DNA of 64,000 bases from Nocardioides sp. Root1257 (lineage in GTDB: Bacteria; Actinomycetota; Actinomycetes; Propionibacteriales; Nocardioidaceae), in NCBI RefSeq assembly GCF_001425175.1, contig NZ_LMDV01000015.1, positions 76,939 to 140,938 on the forward strand. The letters run 5' to 3'. The position numbers and the translations under genes are program-made. Positions within the stretch are counted from its first letter, which is position 1. Every line of letters starts with the position of its first letter. The notes under the pieces are model-generated. The model made no database searches. It was not told the DNA's origin and worked only from the letters and a program-made list of their open reading frames with translations. This document shows positions 16,527-24,613 of this stretch, piece after piece.

Positions 16527-16544
16527 TCCATCTCGGGAGAGCTC

Positions 16545-16706
16545 GTGACTTGTCCGGCCGTGATCTGCGATCTGCCTCAGACGACATCGCTACCGGTTCG
16601 CACGAAGGCAACCTGTCGCTACTGCGGTCGCCACTGGCGTCTCCGACGCAACCTCTTCGACCGAGAACTCGAATGGGTGTCGACCGATCACATCTGGCCC
16701 TGGTAG
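16545..16706 (+). CDS. Small Cys-rich (zinc-knuckle-like) protein candidate
   Basis: A 53-aa open frame with a GTG start and GGGAGAG about four bases upstream. The sequence has two Cys pairs, C3/C8 and C24/C27 in CRYCGRHWRLRRN, followed by a basic patch and an aromatic C-terminus (LEWVSTDHIWPW). Composition differs sharply from the surrounding shadow frames, which supports it as real. The Cys pairs and basic helix suggest a zinc-binding nucleic-acid or regulatory protein. It is short, has no known family, and lies between a hairpin and the defence cargo. Confidence 0.5.
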   Translation: MTCPAVICDLPQTTSLPVRTKATCRYCGRHWRLRRNLFDRELEWVSTDHIWPW

Positions 16707-17138
16707 CGACCTGCTCGACGCTGCGCGATCCCTACCCAACCTCCCAATAACGCACGCGGCGCGGCGTTAGACAGAGGGCCGACCGTCGTGGAACCAATCC
16801 TCGGGCTGAATGTTTGAAGTCGCAGGGGGGCCTTTGGCGGCGGAATGACGCGCCTGATCATGAGATCAAGCGGGCGTCCCGGATCTTGCCGGCCGGCCAT
16901 CTGTGCGGGCGCGTGCGGGTCTGTAGCCCTAGATGAGGTGCAGACGCTGGTTCGCTTTCACCCACTGATACGCAGCGATATTTAGCATTCGTGTTCTCCG
17001 TAGCCCGGCGGCCGGATCTGTTGCCTTTCCCAACATTCAGCACTGCCGCCCGTGGGTAGCGCCGGTTATGCAAGGGTGTGGAACGCATCGGCACAGGTGC
17101 TTCCAGGTCTCGGGTTGAACTTTCAGGCGGGTTTGCAC
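16707..17138. other. Intergenic region upstream of the PRTase-PNP gene
   Basis: 432 bases with lower GC than the flanks and no credible gene. It contains AT-richer patches (around 16975-16995 and 17025-17040) that could hold the promoter of the large defence-like gene, and the short inverted repeat TGATC-ATGA-GATCA near 16855-16868. The frame of the large gene is open from 17052, but that part (GSAGYARVWNASAQ) has no ribosome-binding site. Confidence 0.4.
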
Positions 17139-20100
17139 ATGGCACGTGTGGAATCGGGACCTTGGACGCGTTTCGGCCCGGAGTTTTCAGCCGTTGTGGA
17201 CGGTTTCGTGAATGAGGTCGAGACGCTGGAGTCCGACGTCATCATCGCAACCGCACGGAAGGCCGTATGCCTACTGGACGCTCTGCGGCGTTCGGGTCGG
17301 TTGCGGACGAACAAGCCGATTGTGTCGGACCGCGTTCTCGACATGGACTTGGGCTGGCTGAAGGGCAAGAGCGTCGGAATAGTTGACGAGCTCATCATTT
17401 CGGGCTCGACGCTCTATCACGCGCGAAACAAGTTGCGTCCGTTCGCGAGCAAAGTGGAGCTGCGCGCGGCCGCGGTAGATAGTGAATGGTGGAACCCGAC
17501 CCTGGTGCAGCCGGGCGGTAGTTACGCTCGGATGAACCATGAGGGATGCCTGCAGTTCTCGCGGCATGTGGTGCTCGCGCTGGGGTTGTTGCCGCGTACC
17601 TACAACCTGGACTGGCCGCTGGTCGAACTGAAGGCCACAGGTGCGGCCGAAGTGCAGGCGTTGATTGAGATGTCTGGGTTCGATGTCGCGCCGGCCGCGA
17701 ATCGGTTGCAGCGTGAGTCAAACATTCGGTCTTACACGTTTGAGGCTGAGTCGCACATCCGGTCGATGTTGGACGAATCCTTCGACTGGCACGTGTCGAA
17801 GGCTGTGGACCTGTTGAAGGTACGCGTGATGTTGGACCGGCGTCAGAGTCGTAGTCGGGTCCTTCATGCGGTGCCGATGGCGGTCCTGCGGCGACTTCCG
17901 GTGGCGGATGTGAATTTGATGTTCGACACGGTTGTCGCTGGTTTGGGGTACTCGCCGGAGGCGTACGCGAAGGACTTCAAGACGCCGGAGAGTCGGCTGC
18001 GGTTGGTCCAGCACACAATCGCGGCGCGGCTGGGTCGCATTTGGTTGGAGCAGTACAACATGCACGCCGGGATGCGGTTGCCGTGGAGACCCTCGGAGGT
18101 TGAGGCCGGCTACCTGTTCAGTCCGCCGACGGTGGGCTTGGCGATGAACGCTGCGCGCAGTATCGAGCCGCTGTTCGCGAAGTACCACGCGTCGAGCTCG
18201 CGGCCGCGTAACGAGCGTGTGGAGCACAAGGAGTCGCTGCAGTTGCGGCCGTCGTCGTCGACGAACCGTGATCTGGCGCAACTTCAACTGACTCACCCGT
18301 TCTTAAACATGTTCCAGGGTAAGGAGCAGAAGGCGCGAGAATTGCTGCGCGATGAAGGAGCCAAGGCGTTCGGCAACCCGCGGTACAAGGCCATCCTGGC
18401 TCGTCTCAACGCCGGTGTCACGGTCGCTCAACTCGGGCGGCTGCTAGAGCGCGGCCAGGTCGGCATAGATGCAGACGAACGACAGCGCACCATCTCCCAG
18501 TTCATCGACCTGGCAGTCGATGAGGGCATCGCTGTCCCGGTGACCGTCCAGTCGGGCAACTCGCTGGTTCGGGCATACCGTCACGGTGAGGACGTCACGT
18601 TCGGTGAGCGTGAGTTCTACATTGCGAAGATGTTCTTCGACCAGATTTTCGCGACCGCTGGCGATGTTGAACTTGGTCGAACGGACACTGAGAAGTTCAT
18701 CTCCATTCTGTTGCGTGCTGGCTTGGAGAACAGTGTATTTGAGCCTTTCAGCGGACGCCTCGGGCACGGGAGGGCCGGCCCGAGGTGGGACAGGCACGGC
18801 GTCGTCGCTCGCGCCAACTCCAGCACCATGTTTACCAACACCGACGGGGAACGCCTCAGCAGTGTCTTCCTTGCCAAGGGTGTGTTGAAGAAGGGCGAGA
18901 AGGGGAGGTACGCGCCGGGCACGATGGTGCCGTCGGACCCGGTTGATCAGAAGCACCGGAGCAGCGTGCTGTTCCTCGCTCAAACTTTGGGCAAGGTCCG
19001 GTACGGGCGCAAACCGCTCCTGACGTCGTACGAGCTCGCGCTTTTCGCCTCCTGCGGTCGCCTTCCCGACCTCATCAAAGCTCTCGCCGCCGAGGTGCAT
19101 ATTTGCCTGCCGCTCGTTGAGCAGTTCGCATCAACACTGCGAGGGAAGCCCACCCTGCGTAGCGCCGGCGCACGCGCCATTTCCATCAGCGGGTTCGAGG
19201 AAGCTTCCACCAGCGGCATCCAGAAGTACGACGCCTACACCAGCGGACTCCTTACCGAAATCCACTCACGCGTAGCGAAGTCACTCGAGAAGGACCTCCT
19301 CGAGTTCGAGACGTGGAACCAGCTCGGGTCGACCCTCCTCGGCACCGAACGCGACACCGTAGACAAGCAAGCCGAACGCCTCGCCGAGCGCCTCGACGGG
19401 TGGGTCCGCGTCGTCACCATCGCCTCAATCTTCGGCACAATCGCCGCCCGCCTCGCCGACGGCAAGGGCTACCACGCCGAACTTGAACTCATAGACGAGA
19501 CCATCGCCAACGCCCGCACCCCACGCGCCCTTGGAAAACTTCCCGCCTGGTGGAAATCGAACCGAACCCGGGTTGCTGGCCGCTCCATCGACCCAACCGA
19601 ACTGGCCAAGGTCGCCGCCGAAACTATCGACGAACACCTCCCCTTCGGCCAGCAACTTCTCGACGAAGCGGCCGCCCGGTGCGACCACACTGGAGAGCTC
19701 CGCAAAATTCGCACCTTCCAAGCCGCCCTTGTCATCGTTGAACCCGGCGTATCCGATCAAGCCCAAGCTGGCATCTCTGATGACCTCATGCGGTACATCG
19801 GCAACGCGGTCGCACGCGTCGGGAACATCACCAAGAACGCCCGCGGCATCAGCGTCCCTGCCACCATCGCCGACGAAGGAGCACTCGTCGTCGCAGACGG
19901 AACCGACTCCGCAACACTTCTCGGCGACGTTGCCGTCGACGTCCTTCAGTACGCCGACGAGAACGGGCACGACATCAAACTTGCGCTCGTGCCGCTCTAT
20001 CTCGGACACGAGCGACTCTTCCACGGCCGCGACAACCCCGAGTACTACGGGCACGTCTTCTTCGACCGCACCCGAGCCCTACGCCACGCGATGAAAGACG

Positions 20101-21080
20101 ACGCCCGGTTCCCCTACCGCACTCTCGCCATCATCGAACCGCCCACCCAGACCCAACGCACCAGCAGCGTCATCGAGCACATCGGCTCACAATTCCGCAT
20201 CACAGGCACCGCCGACCTCGACCCCCTCCCCGCCACGCCGGGCCAATCCCGACGTGGAATCGAAGCTTGGACACACACCAACGTAAGGATTCAGACCATG
20301 GCCCGAGCAAAGTTCGACGTTGGCATCATCACCGTCAAACCTGTTGAGACCCGAGCCATGCTCGACGCGCTTCGCCAGCACGGACCCCTTGACGAGTTCG
20401 TACACAACGACGCAACGATCCGTACCGGCCACATCAAGACCAAGGACGGCGCTATCCTCACCGCCGCCGTCATCCAGTGCCTCAATCCGAATTCGAACTC
20501 GGCCGCTGTCGCCCTCGAGTCCCTAATCGCGGCTGCGCCGCCGAGCATCGTCGCTCTCGTCGGAATCGCCGGCGGCTTCCGCGACAAGGTTGAACTCGGC
20601 GATGTCATCATCGCCACCCAAATCATCGACTACGACCAGCGCAAGACCACCCCGACCGGTTCCGAGTGGTCGGGTGTCGCCCACATCGTCGACGCCCGCA
20701 TTAAACGAGCCCTCGAAGACTTCCAGATCGAGCACGGCGAACCCGCCGACCTCGTATCCGGCAACGGCGCCTACCAGGTCCACGCCGAACCGCTCGGCAC
20801 CGGCGGCGCGGTCATCGCCGACGGTGAAGCCATCGAACGGGAGCGCCTCGAGTACTTCAACCGCAAGACCGCCGGAGTCGAAACCGAAGCAGCAGGCATC
20901 GCGCAGTCCTTCTACGAAAACACCTCCCGCCCCGGGTATCCCGGCGGCTACCTCGTCGTCCGCGGCGTTTCCGACTTCGCTGACGAAACCAAAGACGACT
21001 CCAAGCACAAGGTCGCTGCTGAGAATGCAGCCCACGCTCTCGTCGACCTGGTTAGCTGCGGTCACGTCAAGCCAAGCTGA
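17139..21080 (+). CDS. PRTase-like / nucleoside phosphorylase fusion protein, putative defence effector
   Basis: A 1313-aa cytoplasmic protein. Residues about 15-170 look like a type I phosphoribosyltransferase: the PRPP-loop motif GIVDELIISGSTL (pattern VDE...SGST) follows a DVIIATARKAVCLLDAL helix. A long helical middle (about 170-850) includes a possible winged-helix part (SQFIDLAVDEGIAVPVTVQS). About 860-1010 faintly resembles a class III nucleotide cyclase fold, without its canonical first metal Asp. From about 1059 to the end is a PNP/UDP nucleoside phosphorylase domain: FDVGIITVKPVETRAML, GIAGGFRDKVELGDVIIA, GVETEAAGIAQSF and the base-binding VRGVSDFADE. The start at 17139 follows GGCGGG; 17052 is possible. 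It lies beside a short Argonaute pair and is followed by a strong hairpin, so a role in nucleotide- or NAD-directed immunity is inferred, not shown. Confidence 0.72.
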   Translation: MARVESGPWTRFGPEFSAVVDGFVNEVETLESDVIIATARKAVCLLDALRRSGRLRTNKPIVSDRVLDMDLGWLKGKSVGIVDELIISGSTLYHARNKLRPFASKVELRAAAVDSEWWNPTLVQPGGSYARMNHEGCLQFSRHVVLALGLLPRTYNLDWPLVELKATGAAEVQALIEMSGFDVAPAANRLQRESNIRSYTFEAESHIRSMLDESFDWHVSKAVDLLKVRVMLDRRQSRSRVLHAVPMAVLRRLPVADVNLMFDTVVAGLGYSPEAYAKDFKTPESRLRLVQHTIAARLGRIWLEQYNMHAGMRLPWRPSEVEAGYLFSPPTVGLAMNAARSIEPLFAKYHASSSRPRNERVEHKESLQLRPSSSTNRDLAQLQLTHPFLNMFQGKEQKARELLRDEGAKAFGNPRYKAILARLNAGVTVAQLGRLLERGQVGIDADERQRTISQFIDLAVDEGIAVPVTVQSGNSLVRAYRHGEDVTFGEREFYIAKMFFDQIFATAGDVELGRTDTEKFISILLRAGLENSVFEPFSGRLGHGRAGPRWDRHGVVARANSSTMFTNTDGERLSSVFLAKGVLKKGEKGRYAPGTMVPSDPVDQKHRSSVLFLAQTLGKVRYGRKPLLTSYELALFASCGRLPDLIKALAAEVHICLPLVEQFASTLRGKPTLRSAGARAISISGFEEASTSGIQKYDAYTSGLLTEIHSRVAKSLEKDLLEFETWNQLGSTLLGTERDTVDKQAERLAERLDGWVRVVTIASIFGTIAARLADGKGYHAELELIDETIANARTPRALGKLPAWWKSNRTRVAGRSIDPTELAKVAAETIDEHLPFGQQLLDEAAARCDHTGELRKIRTFQAALVIVEPGVSDQAQAGISDDLMRYIGNAVARVGNITKNARGISVPATIADEGALVVADGTDSATLLGDVAVDVLQYADENGHDIKLALVPLYLGHERLFHGRDNPEYYGHVFFDRTRALRHAMKDDARFPYRTLAIIEPPTQTQRTSSVIEHIGSQFRITGTADLDPLPATPGQSRRGIEAWTHTNVRIQTMARAKFDVGIITVKPVETRAMLDALRQHGPLDEFVHNDATIRTGHIKTKDGAILTAAVIQCLNPNSNSAAVALESLIAAAPPSIVALVGIAGGFRDKVELGDVIIATQIIDYDQRKTTPTGSEWSGVAHIVDARIKRALEDFQIEHGEPADLVSGNGAYQVHAEPLGTGGAVIADGEAIERERLEYFNRKTAGVETEAAGIAQSFYENTSRPGYPGGYLVVRGVSDFADETKDDSKHKVAAENAAHALVDLVSCGHVKPS

Positions 21081-21102
21081 CTCAAAGTGGCCCAGAATGC
21101 GT

Positions 21103-21131
21103 GCAGCCCCGGCGAAACCCGCCGGGGCTGC
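21103..21131 (+). terminator. Strong hairpin after the PRTase-PNP gene
   Basis: GCAGCCCCGGCG (21103-21114) and CGCCGGGGCTGC (21120-21131) form a perfect 12-bp GC-rich stem with a 5-nt loop (AAACC), 22 bases after the stop codon. A T-tract is missing, as is common for actinobacterial terminators. It separates this gene from the Argonaute operon. Confidence 0.75.
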
Positions 21132-21368
21132 ATCCGCGATCTCGCGGAGCCTCTGGGCTCCGTCGGGGGCGCAGATGGCGCAAGGCGTGGACCCTCACGG
21201 GCCACCGGAGCTGGACTATTTCAACCAGCACCACGTTCTTCGTACAGTGCGGAACCGCTCGCACCGACCAAAGGTCCGGAGGTCCGGACCAAGCGGCAGT
21301 TTTCCATTGATCCCGCTGCTCCGTCAATTCCGCCGGGCCTCCCAGAACATCCAGCGCCGAGCAACAAG

Positions 21369-21401
21369 CCGGTCCCGGCATGCTAGGTGTGCCGGGACCG
21401 G
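21369..21401. repeat. Second hairpin in the PRTase-Argonaute gap
   Basis: CCGGTCCCGGCA (21369-21380) pairs perfectly with TGCCGGGACCGG (21390-21401) around the 9-nt loop TGCTAGGTG. It lies mid-way in a 527-base gap with no clear gene; the rest of that gap holds nothing else I can support. It may be a second terminator or a leader structure of the Argonaute operon. Confidence 0.6.
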
Positions 21402-21607
21402 AAGTCAGGTCGTACGCGGAAGCGCGGCGGCTTACCTCGCTGCTCAGGCTCGGTCGCACGTCGTGGCTCCGGACAATGAGCCAGACGGTGCGCGCTAGCC
21501 GAAATGACCCGTGCCGTCCGTCAAAGACCTCGGCGTCTGACTGCCGGCATCTGTCGGTGCTGGTCCCTAGCATCTGTACTCCACACGCCGACGCGAGCTG
21601 AGGGTCG

Positions 21608-23005
21608 ATGGGTAACCGAGGACCAAAGAAGTTCACCGAGAGCCAGCACAAGGGGCACGCCGGCATCGGTCTGATCCACATGCTCATCTCGGAGATGGGT
21701 CATGAGTGGCACGACCGCGTCGTCGACGTCGGCATCGATGGAAGCATCGAACTGCGCGATCCCTCCAACGGGCAGATGTCGAACCAGCACGTCCTGGTGC
21801 AGTCCAAGGCGTCCGATGAGAAGTTCCGCGGCGAGACTGACGACGGGTTCTGGTACCTGTGCGATGAAGCGGACATCGAGTACTGGATGAAGTCCAAGGA
21901 CAACCCCGTCATCCTCATCTGCTCCCATCCGAAGGAGCGGAAGGCATGGTGGGCGCATGTCCAGCCGTGGTTCGAGGTCCCGGCCAACCGGGCGTCACGA
22001 CGTATCGACTTCAACAAGGCCACCCAGGCGTTCGACGGCGACTTCACCGGGAAACTGTTCGCGCTCGTCGACCCGCACGGCGTGGCCCACACCCCTGCAG
22101 CCGAGTTCAAACACGAGAAGCTGTACACGAACCTCTTGCCCGTCGACCCACCCGACCTGGTCTACGTTGCGAAGACCAAGTACACGAGACCTGGCGCCGT
22201 GTACGCGGCTCAAAGAGACTCCGGGCTCGACTTCCGAAACGACTTCGTCCTCAAGAACGGCAAGATCTACATGTGGGGCTGCCCCGAAGGCACCTCGTTG
22301 GAGAAGGTCGTCGCGGAGAGCGCCAAAGACCTCTCGTTCGGTGAGCTGGCAGGAGGAGACGCGGACGCGCAACGTCTGGCCGTCTGGTTGCTCAAGGCCG
22401 CGCTCCGACATGACCTTCGAGCCGACTGCAGGTGGAACAACGACCGTAAGTTTCTCCACCTGCGCCCGACCCGCGACCTCACCATCCGGCGCCTGGAGTC
22501 GCTCACCGGCCGCGAACGCATCGCATTCAACGGCTACTACCAACGCAAAGACGACCCGTCCAAGCCGCAGTTCTATCGACACGCAGCCCTGAGGCCGCAC
22601 TTCTCACAGGTCGACGAGGAGTGGTTTTGCGAGGTTGTTGCCGACTACTTCTACACAGAAGACGGGTACTCCGAGTACAGGTACGCCGACAAGATGCTCG
22701 GCAAGATGAAGCGTCTCGAGAAGAACGCAGCGCGGCTCGGCGAAACGCTCATGTGGATGCGGCTCCTCATAGGCGAAACCAAGCCCGACCTGTTCTACGA
22801 GGCACCCGAAACCATCCTGTACTTCGGGCCACCCGTCACGTTCAACCTCGACCGAGGCATCACCGACAAGAACTGGCGCGCTGTAGACGGCACAGGCGAC
22901 GACTCTGACCGCGACCTTGAAGACCTCGACGCACTCGACGGCGCTCTCAAGGAGCTCGACGAAGACCTCACCCTGCTCGACGAGCTCGAAGGAGCCGACT
23001 TGTGA
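21608..23005 (+). CDS. DUF4365 (DREN-like) nuclease-APAZ protein of a short Argonaute system
   Basis: A 465-aa protein. Residues about 11-115 match the DUF4365 restriction-endonuclease-like fold: DVGIDGSIEL holds D44, and VLVQSKAS holds the Q65-x-K67 half of the D-QxK active site, followed by DIEYWMKSKDNPVILIC and a WWAHVQPWF strand-helix. The rest (about 160-430) is compatible with an APAZ domain, which takes the place of the Argonaute N/PAZ part. The C-terminus is very acidic. It overlaps the pAgo gene by GTGA. In SPARDA systems such a protein pairs with short pAgo and degrades nucleic acid indiscriminately once guide-target pairing is sensed; that role is inferred here from the gene pair. 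Confidence 0.82.
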   Translation: MGNRGPKKFTESQHKGHAGIGLIHMLISEMGHEWHDRVVDVGIDGSIELRDPSNGQMSNQHVLVQSKASDEKFRGETDDGFWYLCDEADIEYWMKSKDNPVILICSHPKERKAWWAHVQPWFEVPANRASRRIDFNKATQAFDGDFTGKLFALVDPHGVAHTPAAEFKHEKLYTNLLPVDPPDLVYVAKTKYTRPGAVYAAQRDSGLDFRNDFVLKNGKIYMWGCPEGTSLEKVVAESAKDLSFGELAGGDADAQRLAVWLLKAALRHDLRADCRWNNDRKFLHLRPTRDLTIRRLESLTGRERIAFNGYYQRKDDPSKPQFYRHAALRPHFSQVDEEWFCEVVADYFYTEDGYSEYRYADKMLGKMKRLEKNAARLGETLMWMRLLIGETKPDLFYEAPETILYFGPPVTFNLDRGITDKNWRAVDGTGDDSDRDLEDLDALDGALKELDEDLTLLDELEGADL

Positions 23006-24453
23006 GGGCCACATTCATCGACGAACCGCTCCTGGAGTTCGCCGGAGGTGGCCGCCACATCGATCCCCGACACGGGGTCTGGGACTACGGCCCTGCCGAC
23101 ATCAAAGACCCGACCCCGCGGGTAGTGAAGGCAGCGATCATCGGGACCCAGGAGTCCATCGACGGCGCCACAGCGTGGTTCGACAGATGCAGCCTCGGCC
23201 TCGGTGCAATGAAGGACACCCACCTGACCCGGCTCTATATTCCGTTCCCCGGGTTCGACACCACCCACGGGTTCCGCTCTACGATCAACTTCACGCCCCG
23301 TCTCACCCGAGCAATCCCGAAGCGCGAACTCGACGCACTCGACGGACTCCATCCCCGACAGGCAGTCGCTAAAGCCGTCGGACTGTACGACGCCGAACTT
23401 CAAGCCCTCCACGACGAACCGTCGTGCGACGTGGTCATCGTCTGCCGACCCGACAACCTCAACGACGCGGCCCTCTCCAAGGCACCACGGCCCGACGAGT
23501 CCGAAGTTGACGGTTCCCGAAAAGATGGCCGCGAGCCGTACTTCATCGCCGACTTCCATGCCCTGCTTAAGGCCAGGTCGCTCCGGTACAAGCAGCCCAT
23601 CCAGATTCTTCGCCGCAACACGTGGGATCCTCTGTTCAAAGATCCGCGGACAGGCAGGGCCGGCGCCAACCAAGATGAGGCCACCCGCGCGTGGAACATT
23701 CACACCGCCCTCTACTACAAAAATGGCGGTGTCCCCTGGCGCCTTCCGCGAGACCCGACCGACCTCACTTCATGCTTCATCGGCATCGCCTTCCACAAGT
23801 CGGCCGACTCCAACCTCCACACCTCCGTCGCACAGATCTACAACCAGCGAGGCGACGGCATCATCGTCCGCGGAGGCCCCGCCACGATCTCCAAGGAAGA
23901 CCGCCAACCCCACCTGAGCGAAGCAGACGCTCAAGAGCTCCTTCAAACGGCACTCCAGCGCTATCGCATCGAGCACCGAAACGCCCCAGCGCGCGTAGTG
24001 CTCCACAAAGCCAGCAACTACACGGCCGCCGAACGCGCTGGGTTCAAACAGGCAGCCAACGCCGAGCGTCTAGATGTCCTGGAGATGCTCTGGCTCACCA
24101 ACTCCGAACAGACCCGCACCTACCGCAAGGGAGTCCAGCCGCCGCTCCGCGGGACGTTCCTAACTCTCGACGAAGGACGGTACCTTCTCTACACCTCAGG
24201 TGCTGTGCCCTTCTACGAGACCTACCCGGGGCACTACATCCCGCAACCTCTCGGAATTCGCGCGGTCGACACGGAGTCCAGCCCCGAAGCACTTGCCGCG
24301 GAGGTGCTCGCGCTTACCAAGATGAACTGGAACAACACGATGCTCGGCGAACGCGACCCGATCACGCTGCGCACAGCGAGGACCGTCGGCAACATCCTGC
24401 GCCACCACGGCACTGACGCTCCAGTGTCCGGCAGGTACGCGCACTACATGTAG
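23002..24453 (+). CDS. Short prokaryotic Argonaute (MID-PIWI), catalytically inactive
   Basis: A 483-aa protein with a GTG start overlapping the nuclease gene. The MID part is about residues 40-250 and the PIWI part about 254-480. PIWI hallmarks are CFIGIAFHKSAD, TSVAQIYNQRGDGIIVRGG, PARVVLHKASNYT, RGTFLTLDEGRYLLYTSG and ALTKMNWNNT near 437, ending in RYAHYM. Where active Argonautes have the first catalytic Asp (GxD), this has Ala (GIAFHK), and other DEDX positions also look lost, as in all short pAgos. It should use a small guide to detect invader nucleic acid and activate the partner nuclease. No N or PAZ domain is present. Confidence 0.88.
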   Translation: MRATFIDEPLLEFAGGGRHIDPRHGVWDYGPADIKDPTPRVVKAAIIGTQESIDGATAWFDRCSLGLGAMKDTHLTRLYIPFPGFDTTHGFRSTINFTPRLTRAIPKRELDALDGLHPRQAVAKAVGLYDAELQALHDEPSCDVVIVCRPDNLNDAALSKAPRPDESEVDGSRKDGREPYFIADFHALLKARSLRYKQPIQILRRNTWDPLFKDPRTGRAGANQDEATRAWNIHTALYYKNGGVPWRLPRDPTDLTSCFIGIAFHKSADSNLHTSVAQIYNQRGDGIIVRGGPATISKEDRQPHLSEADAQELLQTALQRYRIEHRNAPARVVLHKASNYTAAERAGFKQAANAERLDVLEMLWLTNSEQTRTYRKGVQPPLRGTFLTLDEGRYLLYTSGAVPFYETYPGHYIPQPLGIRAVDTESSPEALAAEVLALTKMNWNNTMLGERDPITLRTARTVGNILRHHGTDAPVSGRYAHYM

Positions 24454-24577
24454 CTCGGAGGCCGACCCCACAACCGAGTGGCCGCAAGACCGCGCGCGCA
24501 TCGTCCCAGCGTTGGGTGCGCTCGCAGAAACTGAATCCGTAGACCGGCTGTCGTGGACAAGGACTCGCGTCATAGTG

Positions 24578-24593
24578 GGCGCATCGATGCGCC
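24578..24593. repeat. Perfect 16-bp palindrome between convergent operons
   Basis: GGCGCATCGATGCGCC is self-complementary over all 16 bases. It lies in the 160-base gap between the convergent pAgo and coupling-ATPase genes. With no loop it is more like a protein-binding site than a terminator hairpin, though it could act as both. Confidence 0.55.
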
Positions 24594-24613
24594 TCGAGAC
24601 ATCCAGGGTGGCG

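Larger units (their letters stand above)
15335..16544. other. Gene-poor, hairpin-rich region
   Basis: 1.2 kb without a convincing gene. Frames that stay open here (for example 15594-16235 plus strand) give Arg/Ser/Pro-rich sequence without conserved-looking segments. It contains three long perfect or near-perfect inverted repeats listed separately, and a fourth lies at its right edge. It could hold leader or non-coding RNAs, promoters for both flanking units, a transfer or replication origin, or decayed genes. Confidence 0.6.

Noticed and set aside
18444..19100. 218-aa minus-strand frame inside the PRTase-PNP gene
   Set aside because: Shadow of the plus-strand gene without any conserved-looking segment.
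21174..21498. 107-aa frame (begins AQGVDPHGPPELDYF) between the PRTase-PNP and nuclease genes
   Set aside because: The first 20 residues look protein-like, but the rest is Arg/Ser-rich and crosses a strong hairpin; not enough support.
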